Positions 10,801 through 17,990 of a stretch of 64,000 nt of DNA are shown here, piece by piece. This DNA comes from Paraburkholderia ultramafica. Lineage in GTDB: Bacteria; Pseudomonadota; Gammaproteobacteria; Burkholderiales; Burkholderiaceae. Positions within the stretch are counted from its first letter, which is position 1; each line of letters opens with the position of its first letter. The position numbers were made by a program, and so were the translations under genes. Under the pieces are notes generated by a model, which was given only the letters and a program-made list of their open reading frames with translations, was not told the DNA's origin and searched no databases. The DNA lies in contig NZ_CADIKK010000004.1 of assembly GCF_902859915.1 (NCBI RefSeq), forward strand, positions 186,001-250,000, given 5' to 3'.

Positions 10801-11997
10801 GGCGCGCCCACGGCGCCGGCCGCGCCGAATCCGGCCTTCACGCAATTCCTGCCGAACCGCTTCGCGCTGCACATCGAGACGCTGACGCTGCTCAAGCGTC
10901 ACTGGGACAGCGTGGTCGTGGGCGCGTCGCAGGCGGACCGCAAATGGCAGGCGAACATCGCGTCGAACCAGGTGTCCGGTCACGTTTCGTGGCTGCCGGG
11001 CGCCACCCGGGAGTCGCCTGGCGAACTGCAGGCGCGTTTTGCGCGCGTCGTGATTCCGTCGGTCGCGGACAAGGACCTGCTCAGCCCGGCGATGTCGGCG
11101 CCCGCGCAAAACATGCCGTCGATCGATCTGGTGGTCAACGAGCTGATCGTGCGCGATCGCAACATCGGCCGCCTCGAAGTCGATGCGCACAACTTCGAGG
11201 AAGACGGCGTGCCGGTCTGGCAGCTCGACAAGCTCGACATCACGAATCCGGCCGCCTCGCTGAGCGCCACCGCGAACTGGCGCACCTCGACGGAACTGGG
11301 CAGTACCGCCGACGAAACCACGCCGCGCCGCACGGTGTTTGATTTCAAGCTCGACGTCAAGGATGCCGGCGCGCTGATCGAACGGTTCGGCCAGCCGCGC
11401 ACGCTCAAAGGTGGCAGCGGGTTGCTATCGGGCAATATGGTGTGGCGCGGCGGCCCGACCACGATCGACTTTCCGACGCTCAATGGCAATCTGGCTCTCG
11501 ACCTGCATCACGGCCAGATTCTCAAGGTCGATCCGGGTGTCGCGACGCTGCTGGGCGTGCTCAGCCTGCAAAGCCTTGCGCGCATCGCCACGCTGGATTT
11601 CCGCGACGTGATCGGTGAAGGTCTGCCGTTCTCGAGCGTCACCGGCACCGCGCAGATCCACAACGGCATCGCCCGCGTGGACGATTTCAAGATGGTCACC
11701 GCGCCGGCGCGCGCAGACATGGCGGGCTCGGTCGACCTCACGCAGAAGACCCAGGACCTGCGCCTCCATGTCGTGCCGACCCTCAGCGTGGGCGCCGGGG
11801 TGATCGCCGCGGCGATCATCAATCCGCTGTTCGGGCTGGGCGCGCTGGTGGCCGATGTGGCGCTCAGCCAGTCGGTTTCGCACGTGTTCGCGCGCGAGTA
11901 TGCGATCACCGGTTCGTGGTCGAAACCGCACGTCGAGCGGGTCACGGGCGATCGCGGTAAGATGGACGCTCCGGCTTCGACCGTGGAAGCGCACTGA
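7816..11997 (+). CDS. yhdP: YhdP family AsmA-like protein (TIGR02099 type)
   Basis: A 1393-residue envelope protein. A single membrane helix lies near residues 30-52, followed by a very long periplasmic portion rich in beta-strand-like repeats, and the C-terminal part (about residues 1150-1370, with GDRG at the end) resembles the AsmA C-terminal module. In enterobacteria YhdP is one of the AsmA-like proteins linked to phospholipid movement to the outer membrane; that role is transferred by family, not shown here. The chosen start MSERNESADQ precedes a soluble stretch and the membrane helix; its ribosome binding site is weak. It lies upstream of the amidase and tldD, as in many proteobacteria where yhdP neighbours tldD. 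Confidence 0.88.
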   Translation: MSERNESADQHETGQVGPVSGNDHIVLRRTLRVVLALALVLYFIATGLFLGLRYVVLPRIDSFRPRIEAAVSEKLRTQFTIGKLAPHWSGFQPGVDVTNLVIRDHDGKAALTIPHATATVSWRSLWQFHPALSSLIVDQPDVLVSRNNDGELSVAGLPVPTRHSGNDTLSTWLLRQQAIVLRGGVLRWRDATHNAPELALRDIRIAILNDGYDHRLALQAPADGQVLHGPIDFRTNFRHAPLSAIGKPINWTGQVYISTGPVDLPTLARYINFPIETFAGRVDNAIWVDFAEGRMRTASGQLTGTDVALRVRPTQPKLLLPVAHFSWHLDVEQQGDYRLQLTDLRAELGQPPLDDGTPLTRTLTFTTLNSRYRTASQQHGQLVSVSGDRVDLGILAEFSRALPLPRRLLNNLVRFNPRGLMANYVIEVERGKPESGEAGSDRRSSGAEPIERYRFKGDLQGISVAAQEPPPGLTPRNHPRAGIPGIENLWGSVDADENHGTALLDTSNVAITLPGVFDDPRLKLDRLHGRADWTITPKAPGENRPAFAVKVAELAVSNADVAASANANYSNPGHGRGSLDLKADFQRAQVTRIVRYLPTSISEKLRIYLGHGLQAGMSHGAMIEVHGDLTKFPYSRDPDAGIFHIVAPFKGGKFDPSPFPPRKMRNGTPNVWPPLDGIDGVFELKQNVLRFDIDRARYKRVALLGVNGKIDDLGTRASNLVIQGNGRGPLADMLDYVNESSLGIMARHQTEKIRAEGPASLALKLTVPRTPKPHIGVEGAVGFQNNRLSVAHVPPLSQLNGRVRFTERTAQVDRLSGQFLGGDLHANGGLRQDGTYALALGGHIAVEAARGLDLHGPSAQVLTHMSGSAPYALNVRGARGRLPEVTANSDLTGLALDFPAPFNKPVGAPMPLHFAVRPSATPGEAGLERADLTFGPIAAAYLLRYQPKAAPTVVRGAIGVNKPADLPSEGVVAAVDLPAFDADAWRALVAQLRSQGAPTAPAAPNPAFTQFLPNRFALHIETLTLLKRHWDSVVVGASQADRKWQANIASNQVSGHVSWLPGATRESPGELQARFARVVIPSVADKDLLSPAMSAPAQNMPSIDLVVNELIVRDRNIGRLEVDAHNFEEDGVPVWQLDKLDITNPAASLSATANWRTSTELGSTADETTPRRTVFDFKLDVKDAGALIERFGQPRTLKGGSGLLSGNMVWRGGPTTIDFPTLNGNLALDLHHGQILKVDPGVATLLGVLSLQSLARIATLDFRDVIGEGLPFSSVTGTAQIHNGIARVDDFKMVTAPARADMAGSVDLTQKTQDLRLHVVPTLSVGAGVIAAAIINPLFGLGALVADVALSQSVSHVFAREYAITGSWSKPHVERVTGDRGKMDAPASTVEAH

Positions 11998-12135
11998 GTT
12001 TTTACCCGGCCCTGCGTGCGGCCGGGCAAGCCCAGTGCCGCGACGGCGGCCCCAGCCTGCCCTGAACGACGTTATCGACGTAAGTGGCGCCAGCGGTTCG
12101 CGCCGCCGCCTTGCCGGGAGTTTTTCGAAACGCTC

Positions 12136-12999
12136 ATGAGCGAAACACACGTCTCTTCATCTCCATCCGCCGCGGCGTCCAGCGGTTCTATGGCAAGCAC
12201 CTTCCGGATCGCCGCGCTGCAGATGGTGAGCACGCCGGATCGCGAACGCAATCTGGCCGAAGCGCAACGCCTGATTGCCGAAGCCGCCGCCGACGGCGCG
12301 CAACTCGTGCTGCTGCCCGAATACTTCTGCTTCATGGGCTTCAAGGACACGGACAAGCTGGCCGTGCGCGAGCCCTATCAGGACGGCCCGATCCAGCGTT
12401 TTCTCGCCGATGCCGCCCGCCGCCACCAGATCTGGGTGATCGGCGGCACGCTGCCGATCACCGCGCCGGAGGCGTCGCGCGTGCTGAACACCACGCTGGT
12501 GTTCGACCCACAGGGCCACGAAGCCGCGCGCTACGACAAGATTCACCTGTTCAACTTCGAGAAGGGCGAAGAGTCGTTCGACGAGGCCCGCACCATCCGC
12601 CCCGGCGACGAGGTCCGCAGCTTCGAGGCGCCGTTCGGCCGCGTCGGCCTGTCGGTCTGCTACGATCTGCGCTTTCCGGAGTTGTACCGGCGCATGGGCG
12701 ACTGCGCGCTGATCGTGGTGCCGTCCGCCTTCACTTACACCACCGGCCGCGCGCATTGGGAAATGCTGTTGCGCGCCCGGGCGGTCGAAAACCAGTGTTA
12801 CGTGCTGGCCGCGGCGCAAGGCGGCAAACATGAAAATGGCCGCCGCACCTGGGGCCACAGCATGCTGATCGACCCGTGGGGCGAAGTCGTCGCGGTGCGC
12901 GATGAAGGCGCCGGCGTGGTTGCCGGCAATCTCGAGCGTGCGCGCATCGACGAAGTGCGACAGAGTCTGCCCGCCTGGCGTCATCGTGTGCTCAGCTGA
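12136..12999 (+). CDS. Carbon-nitrogen hydrolase, Nit1-like (deaminated glutathione amidase type)
   Basis: Nitrilase-superfamily amidase of 287 residues. The catalytic triad is visible: Glu62 in LLPEYFCFMG, Lys135 in RYDKIHLFN and Cys175 in SVCYDLRFPE. The segment FNFEKGEESFDE and the ending WRHRVLS are typical of the branch whose members hydrolyse deaminated glutathione, a metabolite repair reaction, so this is the likely activity; an omega-amidase is the alternative. The start at 12136 follows weak SD-like sequence; an ATG at 12190 (MASTFRIAALQ) would give a more compact protein. It sits between yhdP and tldD, probably in one transcript. Confidence 0.87.
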   Translation: MSETHVSSSPSAAASSGSMASTFRIAALQMVSTPDRERNLAEAQRLIAEAAADGAQLVLLPEYFCFMGFKDTDKLAVREPYQDGPIQRFLADAARRHQIWVIGGTLPITAPEASRVLNTTLVFDPQGHEAARYDKIHLFNFEKGEESFDEARTIRPGDEVRSFEAPFGRVGLSVCYDLRFPELYRRMGDCALIVVPSAFTYTTGRAHWEMLLRARAVENQCYVLAAAQGGKHENGRRTWGHSMLIDPWGEVVAVRDEGAGVVAGNLERARIDEVRQSLPAWRHRVLS

Positions 13000-13100
13000 C
13001 TCATTTGCCAACCGCGCGACATTGAAACCGCGGCGCCCCTCACTCATCGAGTGACTCGGGCGCTAACCGAATCCTCCGTATCGAGCAGAACATACTTCGC

Positions 13101-14567
13101 ATGAACATCATCGAACCCGGTATCCGTAATCTCGCCGCCGCCAAGGACATCCTCCTGACGCCCTACGGTCTCGACGAATCCCTGCTCACTCGCACGCTCG
13201 CCGAAATCTTCACGCATCGCATCGACTACGCGGACCTGTACTTCCAGGCAACCCGCAGCGAAGCGTGGAGTCTGGAAGAAGGCATCGTGAAGTCGGGCAG
13301 CTTCAGCATCGACCAGGGCGTCGGCGTGCGCGCCGTGTCGGGCGACCGCACCGCTTTCGCGTACTCGGACGACCTGTCGCCCGAAGCGATCCGCCAGGCG
13401 GCCATCGCCACCCGCGCGATCGCCAGGGCGGGCGGCGGCAAGCAGAAAATCAAGGTGGCGTCGTCGCTGACCGGCATTGCCGGGCGCGATCTGTACCTGC
13501 CGTCCGACCCGCTCCATTCGCTCGACGCCACCGCCAAGGTCAAGCTGCTCGAGCGTATCGAACAGATGGCGCGCGGCCGCGACCCGCGCATCCAGCAGGT
13601 GATGGCGGGCCTCGCCGGCGAATACGACGTGGTGCTGGTGGCGCGCAGCGACGGCGGCTTCGCGGCCGACATCCGGCCTCTGGTGCGCGTCTCGGTCACG
13701 GTGATCGCCGAGCAGAACGGCCGCCGCGAAATCGGCAGCGGCGGCGGCGGCGGGCGCTTCGACTACGGCTACTTCACCGACGAAGTGCTGTCGCGCTACG
13801 TCGACGACGCCGTGCATGCGGCGCTGGTGAACCTCGACGCGCGTCCGGCGCCGGCCGGCGCGATGACCGTCGTGCTCGGACCGGGCTGGCCCGGCGTGCT
13901 GCTGCACGAAGCGATCGGCCACGGCCTCGAAGGCGACTTCAACCGCAAGGGTTCGTCGGCCTTCGCGGGCCGGATCGGCGAGCAGGTTGCGGCCAAGGGC
14001 GTGACGGTGGTCGACGACGGCACGCTGCCGAACCGCCGCGGCTCGCTCAATATCGACGACGAAGGCAATCCGACCCAGTGCACGACGCTGATCGAGGACG
14101 GCATCCTGAAGGGCTACATCCAGGACACGCTGAACGCCCGTCTGATGAAGATGCCGGTCACCGGCAACGCGCGCCGCGAGTCGTACGCGGCGCTGCCGAT
14201 GCCGCGCATGACCAACACGTACATGCTCAACGGCGACAAGGATCCGCAGGAAATCCTCGCGTCCGTGAAGCACGGCTTGTATGCGGTGAACTTCGGCGGC
14301 GGCCAGGTCGACATCACCAACGGCAAGTTCGTGTTCTCGGCCTCCGAGGCGTACATGATCGAAAACGGCAAGATCACGTACCCGGTCAAGGGCGCGACGC
14401 TGATCGGCAGCGGCCCGGAATCGCTCAAGTACGTCAGCATGATCGGCAACGACATGAAGCTCGATTCGGGCGTCGGCGTGTGCGGCAAGGAAGGTCAGAG
14501 CGTGCCGGTGGGCGTCGGTCAGCCGACGCTGCGGATCGACCGGATGACGGTCGGCGGCACTGCTTGA
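13101..14567 (+). CDS. tldD: Metalloprotease TldD
   Basis: TldD forms a heterodimer with TldE/PmbA and degrades unfolded peptides; it is known for processing microcin B17 and CcdA. The 488-residue protein has the expected length and carries the zinc-binding [11 protein letters not shown] motif near residues 268-278 and the glycine-rich C-terminal end ([17 protein letters not shown]). pmbA is not in this window. It is the last gene of the yhdP-amidase-tldD run and is followed by a hairpin at 14581 and the aroG control region. Confidence 0.95.
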   Translation: MNIIEPGIRNLAAAKDILLTPYGLDESLLTRTLAEIFTHRIDYADLYFQATRSEAWSLEEGIVKSGSFSIDQGVGVRAVSGDRTAFAYSDDLSPEAIRQAAIATRAIARAGGGKQKIKVASSLTGIAGRDLYLPSDPLHSLDATAKVKLLERIEQMARGRDPRIQQVMAGLAGEYDVVLVARSDGGFAADIRPLVRVSVTVIAEQNGRREIGSGGGGGRFDYGYFTDEVLSRYVDDAVHAALVNLDARPAPAGAMTVVLGPGWPGVLLHEAIGHGLEGDFNRKGSSAFAGRIGEQVAAKGVTVVDDGTLPNRRGSLNIDDEGNPTQCTTLIEDGILKGYIQDTLNARLMKMPVTGNARRESYAALPMPRMTNTYMLNGDKDPQEILASVKHGLYAVNFGGGQVDITNGKFVFSASEAYMIENGKITYPVKGATLIGSGPESLKYVSMIGNDMKLDSGVGVCGKEGQSVPVGVGQPTLRIDRMTVGGTA

Positions 14568-14580
14568 ATTTGAAGAAAAC

Positions 14581-14613
14581 GCATACTTCGTGCGCGCAAC
14601 GCGCGAAGTATGC
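14581..14613 (+). terminator. Hairpin after tldD
   Basis: GCATACTTCG (14581-14590) pairs perfectly with CGAAGTATGC (14604-14613), starting 13 nt after the tldD stop. It is followed by GGATTTTCCGCATTTTT, two short T-runs and not one continuous tract, so it is a plausible but not ideal intrinsic terminator isolating tldD from the aroG promoter. Confidence 0.6.
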
Positions 14614-14642
14614 GGATTTTCCGCATTTTTGCACCCTGTGGC

Positions 14643-14671
14643 TTGTCAACCGAGCCTGTGCGGGTTATAAA
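14643..14671 (+). promoter_or_regulatory. Sigma-70 promoter of the aroG leader transcript
   Basis: TTGTCA at 14643-14648 and TATAAA at 14666-14671 are separated by exactly 17 bp, a strong sigma-70 match in this GC-rich sequence. The expected start of transcription near 14678 places the leader-peptide ATG about 30 nt into the transcript and the terminator about 130-160 nt in, the normal geometry of an attenuated operon. Confidence 0.75.
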
Positions 14672-14708
14672 GTCACTCACCCTTTTTGACCAGCGACCTC
14701 ATTTCGCC

Positions 14709-14777
14709 ATGTCCGCCAAGTTTTATTTTTACTTTTTTTGGTATCTCAGACCGCTGGCGGATCGAGAGGGGTGTTAG
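14709..14777 (+). CDS. Aromatic leader peptide (22 aa) of the aroG attenuator
   Basis: A 22-codon frame starts with ATG at 14709 and ends with TAG at 14775-14777. Residues 5-12 read FYFYFFWY: four Phe, three Tyr and one Trp with no interruption, in a genome where such a run is very improbable by chance. It lies between a strong promoter and an intrinsic terminator, directly upstream of the DAHP synthase gene. By analogy with the Phe and Trp operon leaders, ribosome stalling at these codons would report charging of the aromatic tRNAs. The ribosome binding site is weak, which is not unusual for leaders. No family search was possible; the call rests on composition, position and the matching RNA folds. 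Confidence 0.88.
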   Translation: MSAKFYFYFFWYLRPLADREGC

Positions 14778-14835
14778 TGCACGCAGGACACCAAGAATTC
14801 CCGAAAAACCGCCAGCCAGCCTGGCGGTTTTTTTT
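14712..14835 (+). promoter_or_regulatory. Transcription attenuator controlling aroG
   Basis: Four complementary segments can be read. Segment 1, TCCGCCA (14712-14718), lies at the start of the leader peptide. Segment 2, GCTGGCGGA (14753-14761), lies just after the aromatic codons. Segment 3, CCGCCAGC (14809-14816), and segment 4, CTGGCGG (14821-14827), form the terminator. Segment 2 can pair with 1 (7 bp) or with 3 (8 bp), and 3 can pair with 4. Stalling on aromatic codons would cover segment 1, let 2 pair with 3 and prevent termination; free translation would allow 1:2 and 3:4 and stop transcription. Confidence 0.85.
14804..14835 (+). terminator. Intrinsic terminator of the aroG attenuator
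   Basis: CCGCCAG (14809-14815), loop CCAGC, CTGGCGG (14821-14827), flanked by five A on the left and eight T on the right (14828-14835), so A-T pairs extend the stem to about 12 bp. It lies upstream of aroG and downstream of its promoter, so it can only serve premature termination. Confidence 0.9.
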
Positions 14836-14972
14836 CGCCCCACGCTTTTGAAACCACATTTGAAACTTTTGTCGTTGAAAACTTTTTGATTGTCGTCCGC
14901 TCTGGCATCGCTGCCTCATTACAGCCTTCGTTGCCCGCGCGAACACGCTACGAACCGATTCAGGAGAACATC

Positions 14973-16046
14973 ATGCCCCCGCACAATACCGACGATGTCC
15001 GCATTCGCGAATTGAAAGAACTCACGCCGCCCGCTCACCTGATCCGCGAATTCGCCTGCGACGAGACGGTGTCCGATGTGATCTACAACTCGCGCACCGC
15101 GATGCATCGCATTCTGCACGGCATGGAAGACCGCCTGATCGTCATCATCGGGCCGTGCTCGATTCACGACACGAAGGCGGCGATGGAATACGCCGGACGC
15201 CTGATCGAGCAGCGCAAGCGCTTCGCCGGCGAGCTCGAAATCGTGATGCGCGTGTACTTCGAAAAGCCGCGCACGACGGTGGGCTGGAAGGGTCTCATCA
15301 ACGATCCGCACATGGACAACAGCTTCAAGATCAACGAAGGCCTGCGCACCGCGCGCGAGCTGCTATTGCGCATCAACGAACTCGGCCTGCCAGCCGGCAC
15401 CGAATACCTCGACATGATCAGCCCGCAATACATCGCCGACCTGATCTCGTGGGGCGCGATCGGCGCGCGCACCACCGAGTCGCAGGTGCACCGCGAACTC
15501 GCTTCGGGGCTGTCGTGCCCGGTCGGCTTCAAGAACGGCACGGACGGCAACGTCAAGATCGCCGTCGATGCGATCAAGGCCGCCTCGCAGCCGCACCATT
15601 TCCTGTCGGTCACCAAGGGCGGTCACTCGGCGATTGTGTCGACCGCCGGCAATGAGGACTGCCACATCATCCTGCGTGGCGGCAAGACGCCGAACTACGA
15701 CGCGGACAGCGTCAACGCCGCCTGCGCGGATATCGGCAAGGCCGGTCTCGCGGCGCGTCTGATGATCGACGCGAGCCACGCGAACAGCTCGAAGAAGCAC
15801 GAAAACCAGATTCCGGTGTGCGCGGACATCGGCCGCCAGATTGCTTCGGGCGACGAACGGATTGTCGGCGTGATGGTGGAATCGCACCTGGTGGCGGGCC
15901 GCCAGGATCTGCAGGAAGGCTGCACGCTGACCTACGGCCAGAGCATCACCGACGCATGTATCGGCTGGGACGAAAGCGTCGCCGTGCTGGAAGGCCTCGC
16001 CGAAGCCGTCAAGCAACGCCGCGTCGCGCGCGGCAGCGGCAACTAG
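14973..16046 (+). CDS. aroG: 3-deoxy-7-phosphoheptulonate (DAHP) synthase, AroG type
   Basis: Condenses phosphoenolpyruvate and erythrose 4-phosphate to DAHP, the first step of the shikimate pathway. The 357-residue product is a class I alpha enzyme: IGPCSIHD near residue 58 (metal-binding Cys), KPRTTVGWKGL, GARTTESQVHRE, KNGTDGN and MIDASHANSSKKHENQ. The regulatory N-terminal extension typical of feedback-inhibited AroG/F/H forms is present; which amino acid inhibits it cannot be told by eye. The ATG at 14973 has AGGAG at 14962-14966. It appears monocistronic: attenuator upstream, strong terminator downstream. Confidence 0.95.
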   Translation: MPPHNTDDVRIRELKELTPPAHLIREFACDETVSDVIYNSRTAMHRILHGMEDRLIVIIGPCSIHDTKAAMEYAGRLIEQRKRFAGELEIVMRVYFEKPRTTVGWKGLINDPHMDNSFKINEGLRTARELLLRINELGLPAGTEYLDMISPQYIADLISWGAIGARTTESQVHRELASGLSCPVGFKNGTDGNVKIAVDAIKAASQPHHFLSVTKGGHSAIVSTAGNEDCHIILRGGKTPNYDADSVNAACADIGKAGLAARLMIDASHANSSKKHENQIPVCADIGRQIASGDERIVGVMVESHLVAGRQDLQEGCTLTYGQSITDACIGWDESVAVLEGLAEAVKQRRVARGSGN

Positions 16047-16080
16047 AACGCTGCCTCGACTGCTCTGGCAGGTTCGTGGA

Positions 16081-16108
16081 AAGCCCGGCTCGTCGAGTCG
16101 GGCTTTTT
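16081..16108 (+). terminator. Intrinsic terminator after aroG
   Basis: AAGCCCG (16081-16087) pairs with CGGGCTT (16099-16105); a G-T wobble at the junction followed by CTC/GAG extends the stem, and a T-run follows to 16108. It lies 35 nt after the aroG stop codon. Confidence 0.88.
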
Positions 16109-16183
16109 GTTAGCCGAACGGACGAATGGTGCTTCATGAGCCGTCTCTGTACCGTAACAGCTCATCGCCAGGTCGCGTACGAC

Positions 16184-16212
16184 TTGACCGGGTGGAACGT
16201 TACGTATAAGAT
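16184..16212 (+). promoter_or_regulatory. Promoter of the toxin-antitoxin operon
   Basis: TTGACC (16184-16189) and TAAGAT (16207-16212) lie 17 bp apart, 21 bp before the toxin start codon. The short leader and nearby AT-rich sequence fit an autoregulated toxin-antitoxin operon, but no clear operator palindrome was identified. Confidence 0.6.
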
Positions 16213-16232
16213 TTTGTACATGGAAGGCGTCT

Positions 16233-16571
16233 ATGGAGCAGGAAAAAGAAATTCGCTGGTTGGGGTCCAGCTATCGCGATTTACTCGCCTTTCCCGAAGA
16301 ACCACGTCGTTGCGCAGGGTTTCAGCTCGGCAAGATCCAGGCAGGACTCGACCCTGACGACTGGAAACCGTTTGACTCGATTGGCGCTGGAACGCGCGAG
16401 ATTCGCATCAGAGACGCTGACGGCACTTTTCGCGTGATGTATGTGACCAAATATGTTGAAGCGCTGTATGTGCTGCATTGCTTCCAGAAGAAAACGCAAA
16501 AGCTGGGGCCACACGACAGAAAGATTGCCGAGACGCGATACCGCGCCATCATTAATGATAGGAAAACTTAA
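16233..16571 (+). CDS. Phage-derived Gp49-like / HigB-type toxin (RelE superfamily)
   Basis: A 112-residue basic protein with the family pattern GIQ-like LGKIQAGLDPDDWKP, GTREIRIRD, FRVMYV and LHCFQKKTQK in order. The family members are ribosome-dependent mRNA endonucleases of the RelE fold. The toxin gene comes first and the antitoxin second, the order typical of HigBA and Gp49/XRE pairs. The stop is 3 bp before the antitoxin start, so the pair is co-transcribed and probably translationally coupled. Activity is inferred from the family. Confidence 0.82.
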   Translation: MEQEKEIRWLGSSYRDLLAFPEEPRRCAGFQLGKIQAGLDPDDWKPFDSIGAGTREIRIRDADGTFRVMYVTKYVEALYVLHCFQKKTQKLGPHDRKIAETRYRAIINDRKT

Positions 16572-16574
16572 CAA

Positions 16575-16907
16575 ATGACGATCGACACCAAAATTCGTCA
16601 CGTGACAAAGCCCGGGGCAAATCTGTTCCTCGAACTGGGCTTTTCCGCCGACGAGGCGAAGCGCCTGCACGCCGCATCGCAAAAGCAGATCAACGACACG
16701 CGGCTGCTCAAGGAGCAGCTGATGACCGAACTCTCCAGCTGGATCGAACAACACCACCTGAAGCAGACCGAGGCCGCCGAAATTCTGATGGTGTCGCGCC
16801 CGCGCGTGTCCGACGTGGTCAACAAGAAAACCACCAAGTTCACCATCGACACACTGGTCGAAATGATGAGCCGGATCGGCAAGCCGGTCACGCTGGCCGT
16901 CGGCTAA
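16575..16907 (+). CDS. XRE-family antitoxin (HigA-like, HTH_37 type)
   Basis: A 110-residue protein with a C-terminal helix-turn-helix: KQTEAAEILMVSRPRVSDVVNKKT at about residues 59-82 is the DNA-reading part, followed by FTIDTLVEMMSRIGKPVTLAV, the usual end of this antitoxin class. The N-terminal half would wrap the toxin. It is expected to neutralise the upstream toxin and repress the shared promoter at 16184-16212. The pair sits between two core genes with no sign of a mobile element around it. Confidence 0.82.
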   Translation: MTIDTKIRHVTKPGANLFLELGFSADEAKRLHAASQKQINDTRLLKEQLMTELSSWIEQHHLKQTEAAEILMVSRPRVSDVVNKKTTKFTIDTLVEMMSRIGKPVTLAVG

Positions 16908-16971
16908 CGCGCGCGGCCATGTTGGCGCGTATGGCAAGCATGGCGCTGGCGCGCGCGATCCGCTTCGCGTT

Positions 16972-17529
16972 CTAGCCGGCGTTGCGATCGCGCTGCCACA
17001 GCACGTCGGTGCCACCGTCAGCGCGATTGAGCACGCGCGCGAGCACGAACAGCAGGTCGGATAGCCGGTTCACGTATTGACGCGGCGCCGCGTTGACCGG
17101 CTCATGTTCTCCCAACGCAACGATCGCCCGTTCGGCACGGCGGCAGACCGTGCGGCACACGTGCGCGAGCGCCGCCGAGCGCGAGCCGGCCGGCAGAATG
17201 AATTCCTTCAGCGGCGGCAATGCCGCGTTGTAATCGGCGAGCCAGTCGTCGAGCTGGGCGAGATGCCGGTCGGTAATCAGCGTGTGGCCGGGAATGCAGA
17301 GCTCACCGCCAAGATCGAACAGGTCATGCTGGATCGCGACCAGCGCGGCGCGCACCTCGTCTGGCAGCGTTTCGCACAACAGCACGCCGAGGTTCGAGTT
17401 GAGTTCGTCGACGTCGCCGATCGCGGCAATGCGCGCGCTGTCCTTGCGCACGCGACGGCCGTCGCCGAGGCCGGTGGTGCCGTCGTCACCCGTACGGGTG
17501 GCGATCTTGCTCAAGCGGTAGCCCATCAT
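16972..17529 (-). CDS. Cob(I)yrinic acid a,c-diamide adenosyltransferase, PduO type
   Basis: Transfers the adenosyl group of ATP to cob(I)alamin to make coenzyme B12. The 185-residue product has the PduO-family ATP loop KIATRTGDDGTTGLGDGRRV near residues 7-26, and near the C-terminus the conserved QYVNRLSDLLFVLAR helix. It is not of the CobA/BtuR family. The start at 17529 (MMGYRLSKI) has AAGGGA just upstream; the next codon is also ATG. The gene is divergent from the lactate/glycolate oxidase genes. No cobalamin riboswitch was recognised upstream. Confidence 0.9.
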   Translation of the reverse strand: MMGYRLSKIATRTGDDGTTGLGDGRRVRKDSARIAAIGDVDELNSNLGVLLCETLPDEVRAALVAIQHDLFDLGGELCIPGHTLITDRHLAQLDDWLADYNAALPPLKEFILPAGSRSAALAHVCRTVCRRAERAIVALGEHEPVNAAPRQYVNRLSDLLFVLARVLNRADGGTDVLWQRDRNAG

Positions 17530-17752
17530 GTTTCCCTTGCATGCAGTGACGATGCAGCCACGCAACACGGCGTGGAACAACGCAAAATGGCCGCCGGTTG
17601 GCCACCGCGTTTATCCATATTGCGCGCATCGTGAAGTCGCCGCCATTATAGGAGCGGTAGCCGGCCTGGCGCCGGCCCACGGGCGATCGGCGTAAAATGA
17701 AACACATGCTGCAAACCAGCCCTGCCTAAAATATTGGCCACCAGCTTGCATG
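17530..17752. other. Intergenic region between the adenosyltransferase and the repeat array
   Basis: Divergent control region. A perfect TATAAT on the minus strand (complement of 17645-17650) is a -10 candidate for the adenosyltransferase, but no good -35 stands at the right distance. TAAAAT at 17693-17698 on the plus strand could be a -10 for the flavoprotein gene, which would place the whole repeat array in its 5' untranslated region. No small ORF with a strong ribosome binding site was seen. Confidence 0.4.
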
Positions 17753-17975
17753 GGACCAGAGTAGGCGCTAAAGCGCCAACTCTAGCAACCATTTATATGG
17801 ACCAGAGTAGGCGCTAAAGCGCCAACTCTAGCAACCATTTGTATGGGACCAGAGTAGGCGCTAAAGCGCCAACTTTAACAACCATTTGTATGGGACCAGA
17901 GTAGGCGCTAAAGCGCCAACTTTAACAACCATTTGTATGGGACCAGAGTAGGCGCTAAAGCGCCAACTCTGGTCG
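17753..17975 (+). repeat. Tandem array of five 46-47 bp palindromic repeats
   Basis: Five units start at 17753, 17799, 17846, 17893 and 17940 with GGACCAGAGTAGGCGCTAAA, each holding GGCGCT-AA-AGCGCC as a hairpin core, then a linker close to CAACCATTTGTATG. In the last unit the arms are complete: GACCAGAGT (17941-17949) is the exact complement of ACTCTGGTC (17966-17974), giving a 34 bp perfect inverted repeat with one A-A mismatch on each side of the core. In units 1-4 the right arm has drifted to ACTCTAGCAA or ACTTTAACAA. There are no unique spacers, so this is not a CRISPR. The array ends 5 bp before the AGGAGA of the next gene. Confidence 0.92.
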
Positions 17976-17990
17976 ACACAGGAGACATGC

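Noticed and set aside
12005..12026. Terminator after yhdP
   Set aside because: A 7 bp GC stem is present but no T-run follows and the downstream amidase gene is likely co-transcribed.
14686..14889. 67-codon frame over the aroG leader
   Set aside because: It is out of frame with the aromatic leader and runs through the terminator; no ribosome binding site.
17530..17752. Cobalamin riboswitch for the adenosyltransferase
   Set aside because: The B12-box and the expected multi-stem arrangement were not recognised, and the leader is short.
17753..17975. CRISPR array
   Set aside because: The 46-47 bp units follow each other directly with nearly the same linker, no unique spacers are present and no cas genes are near.
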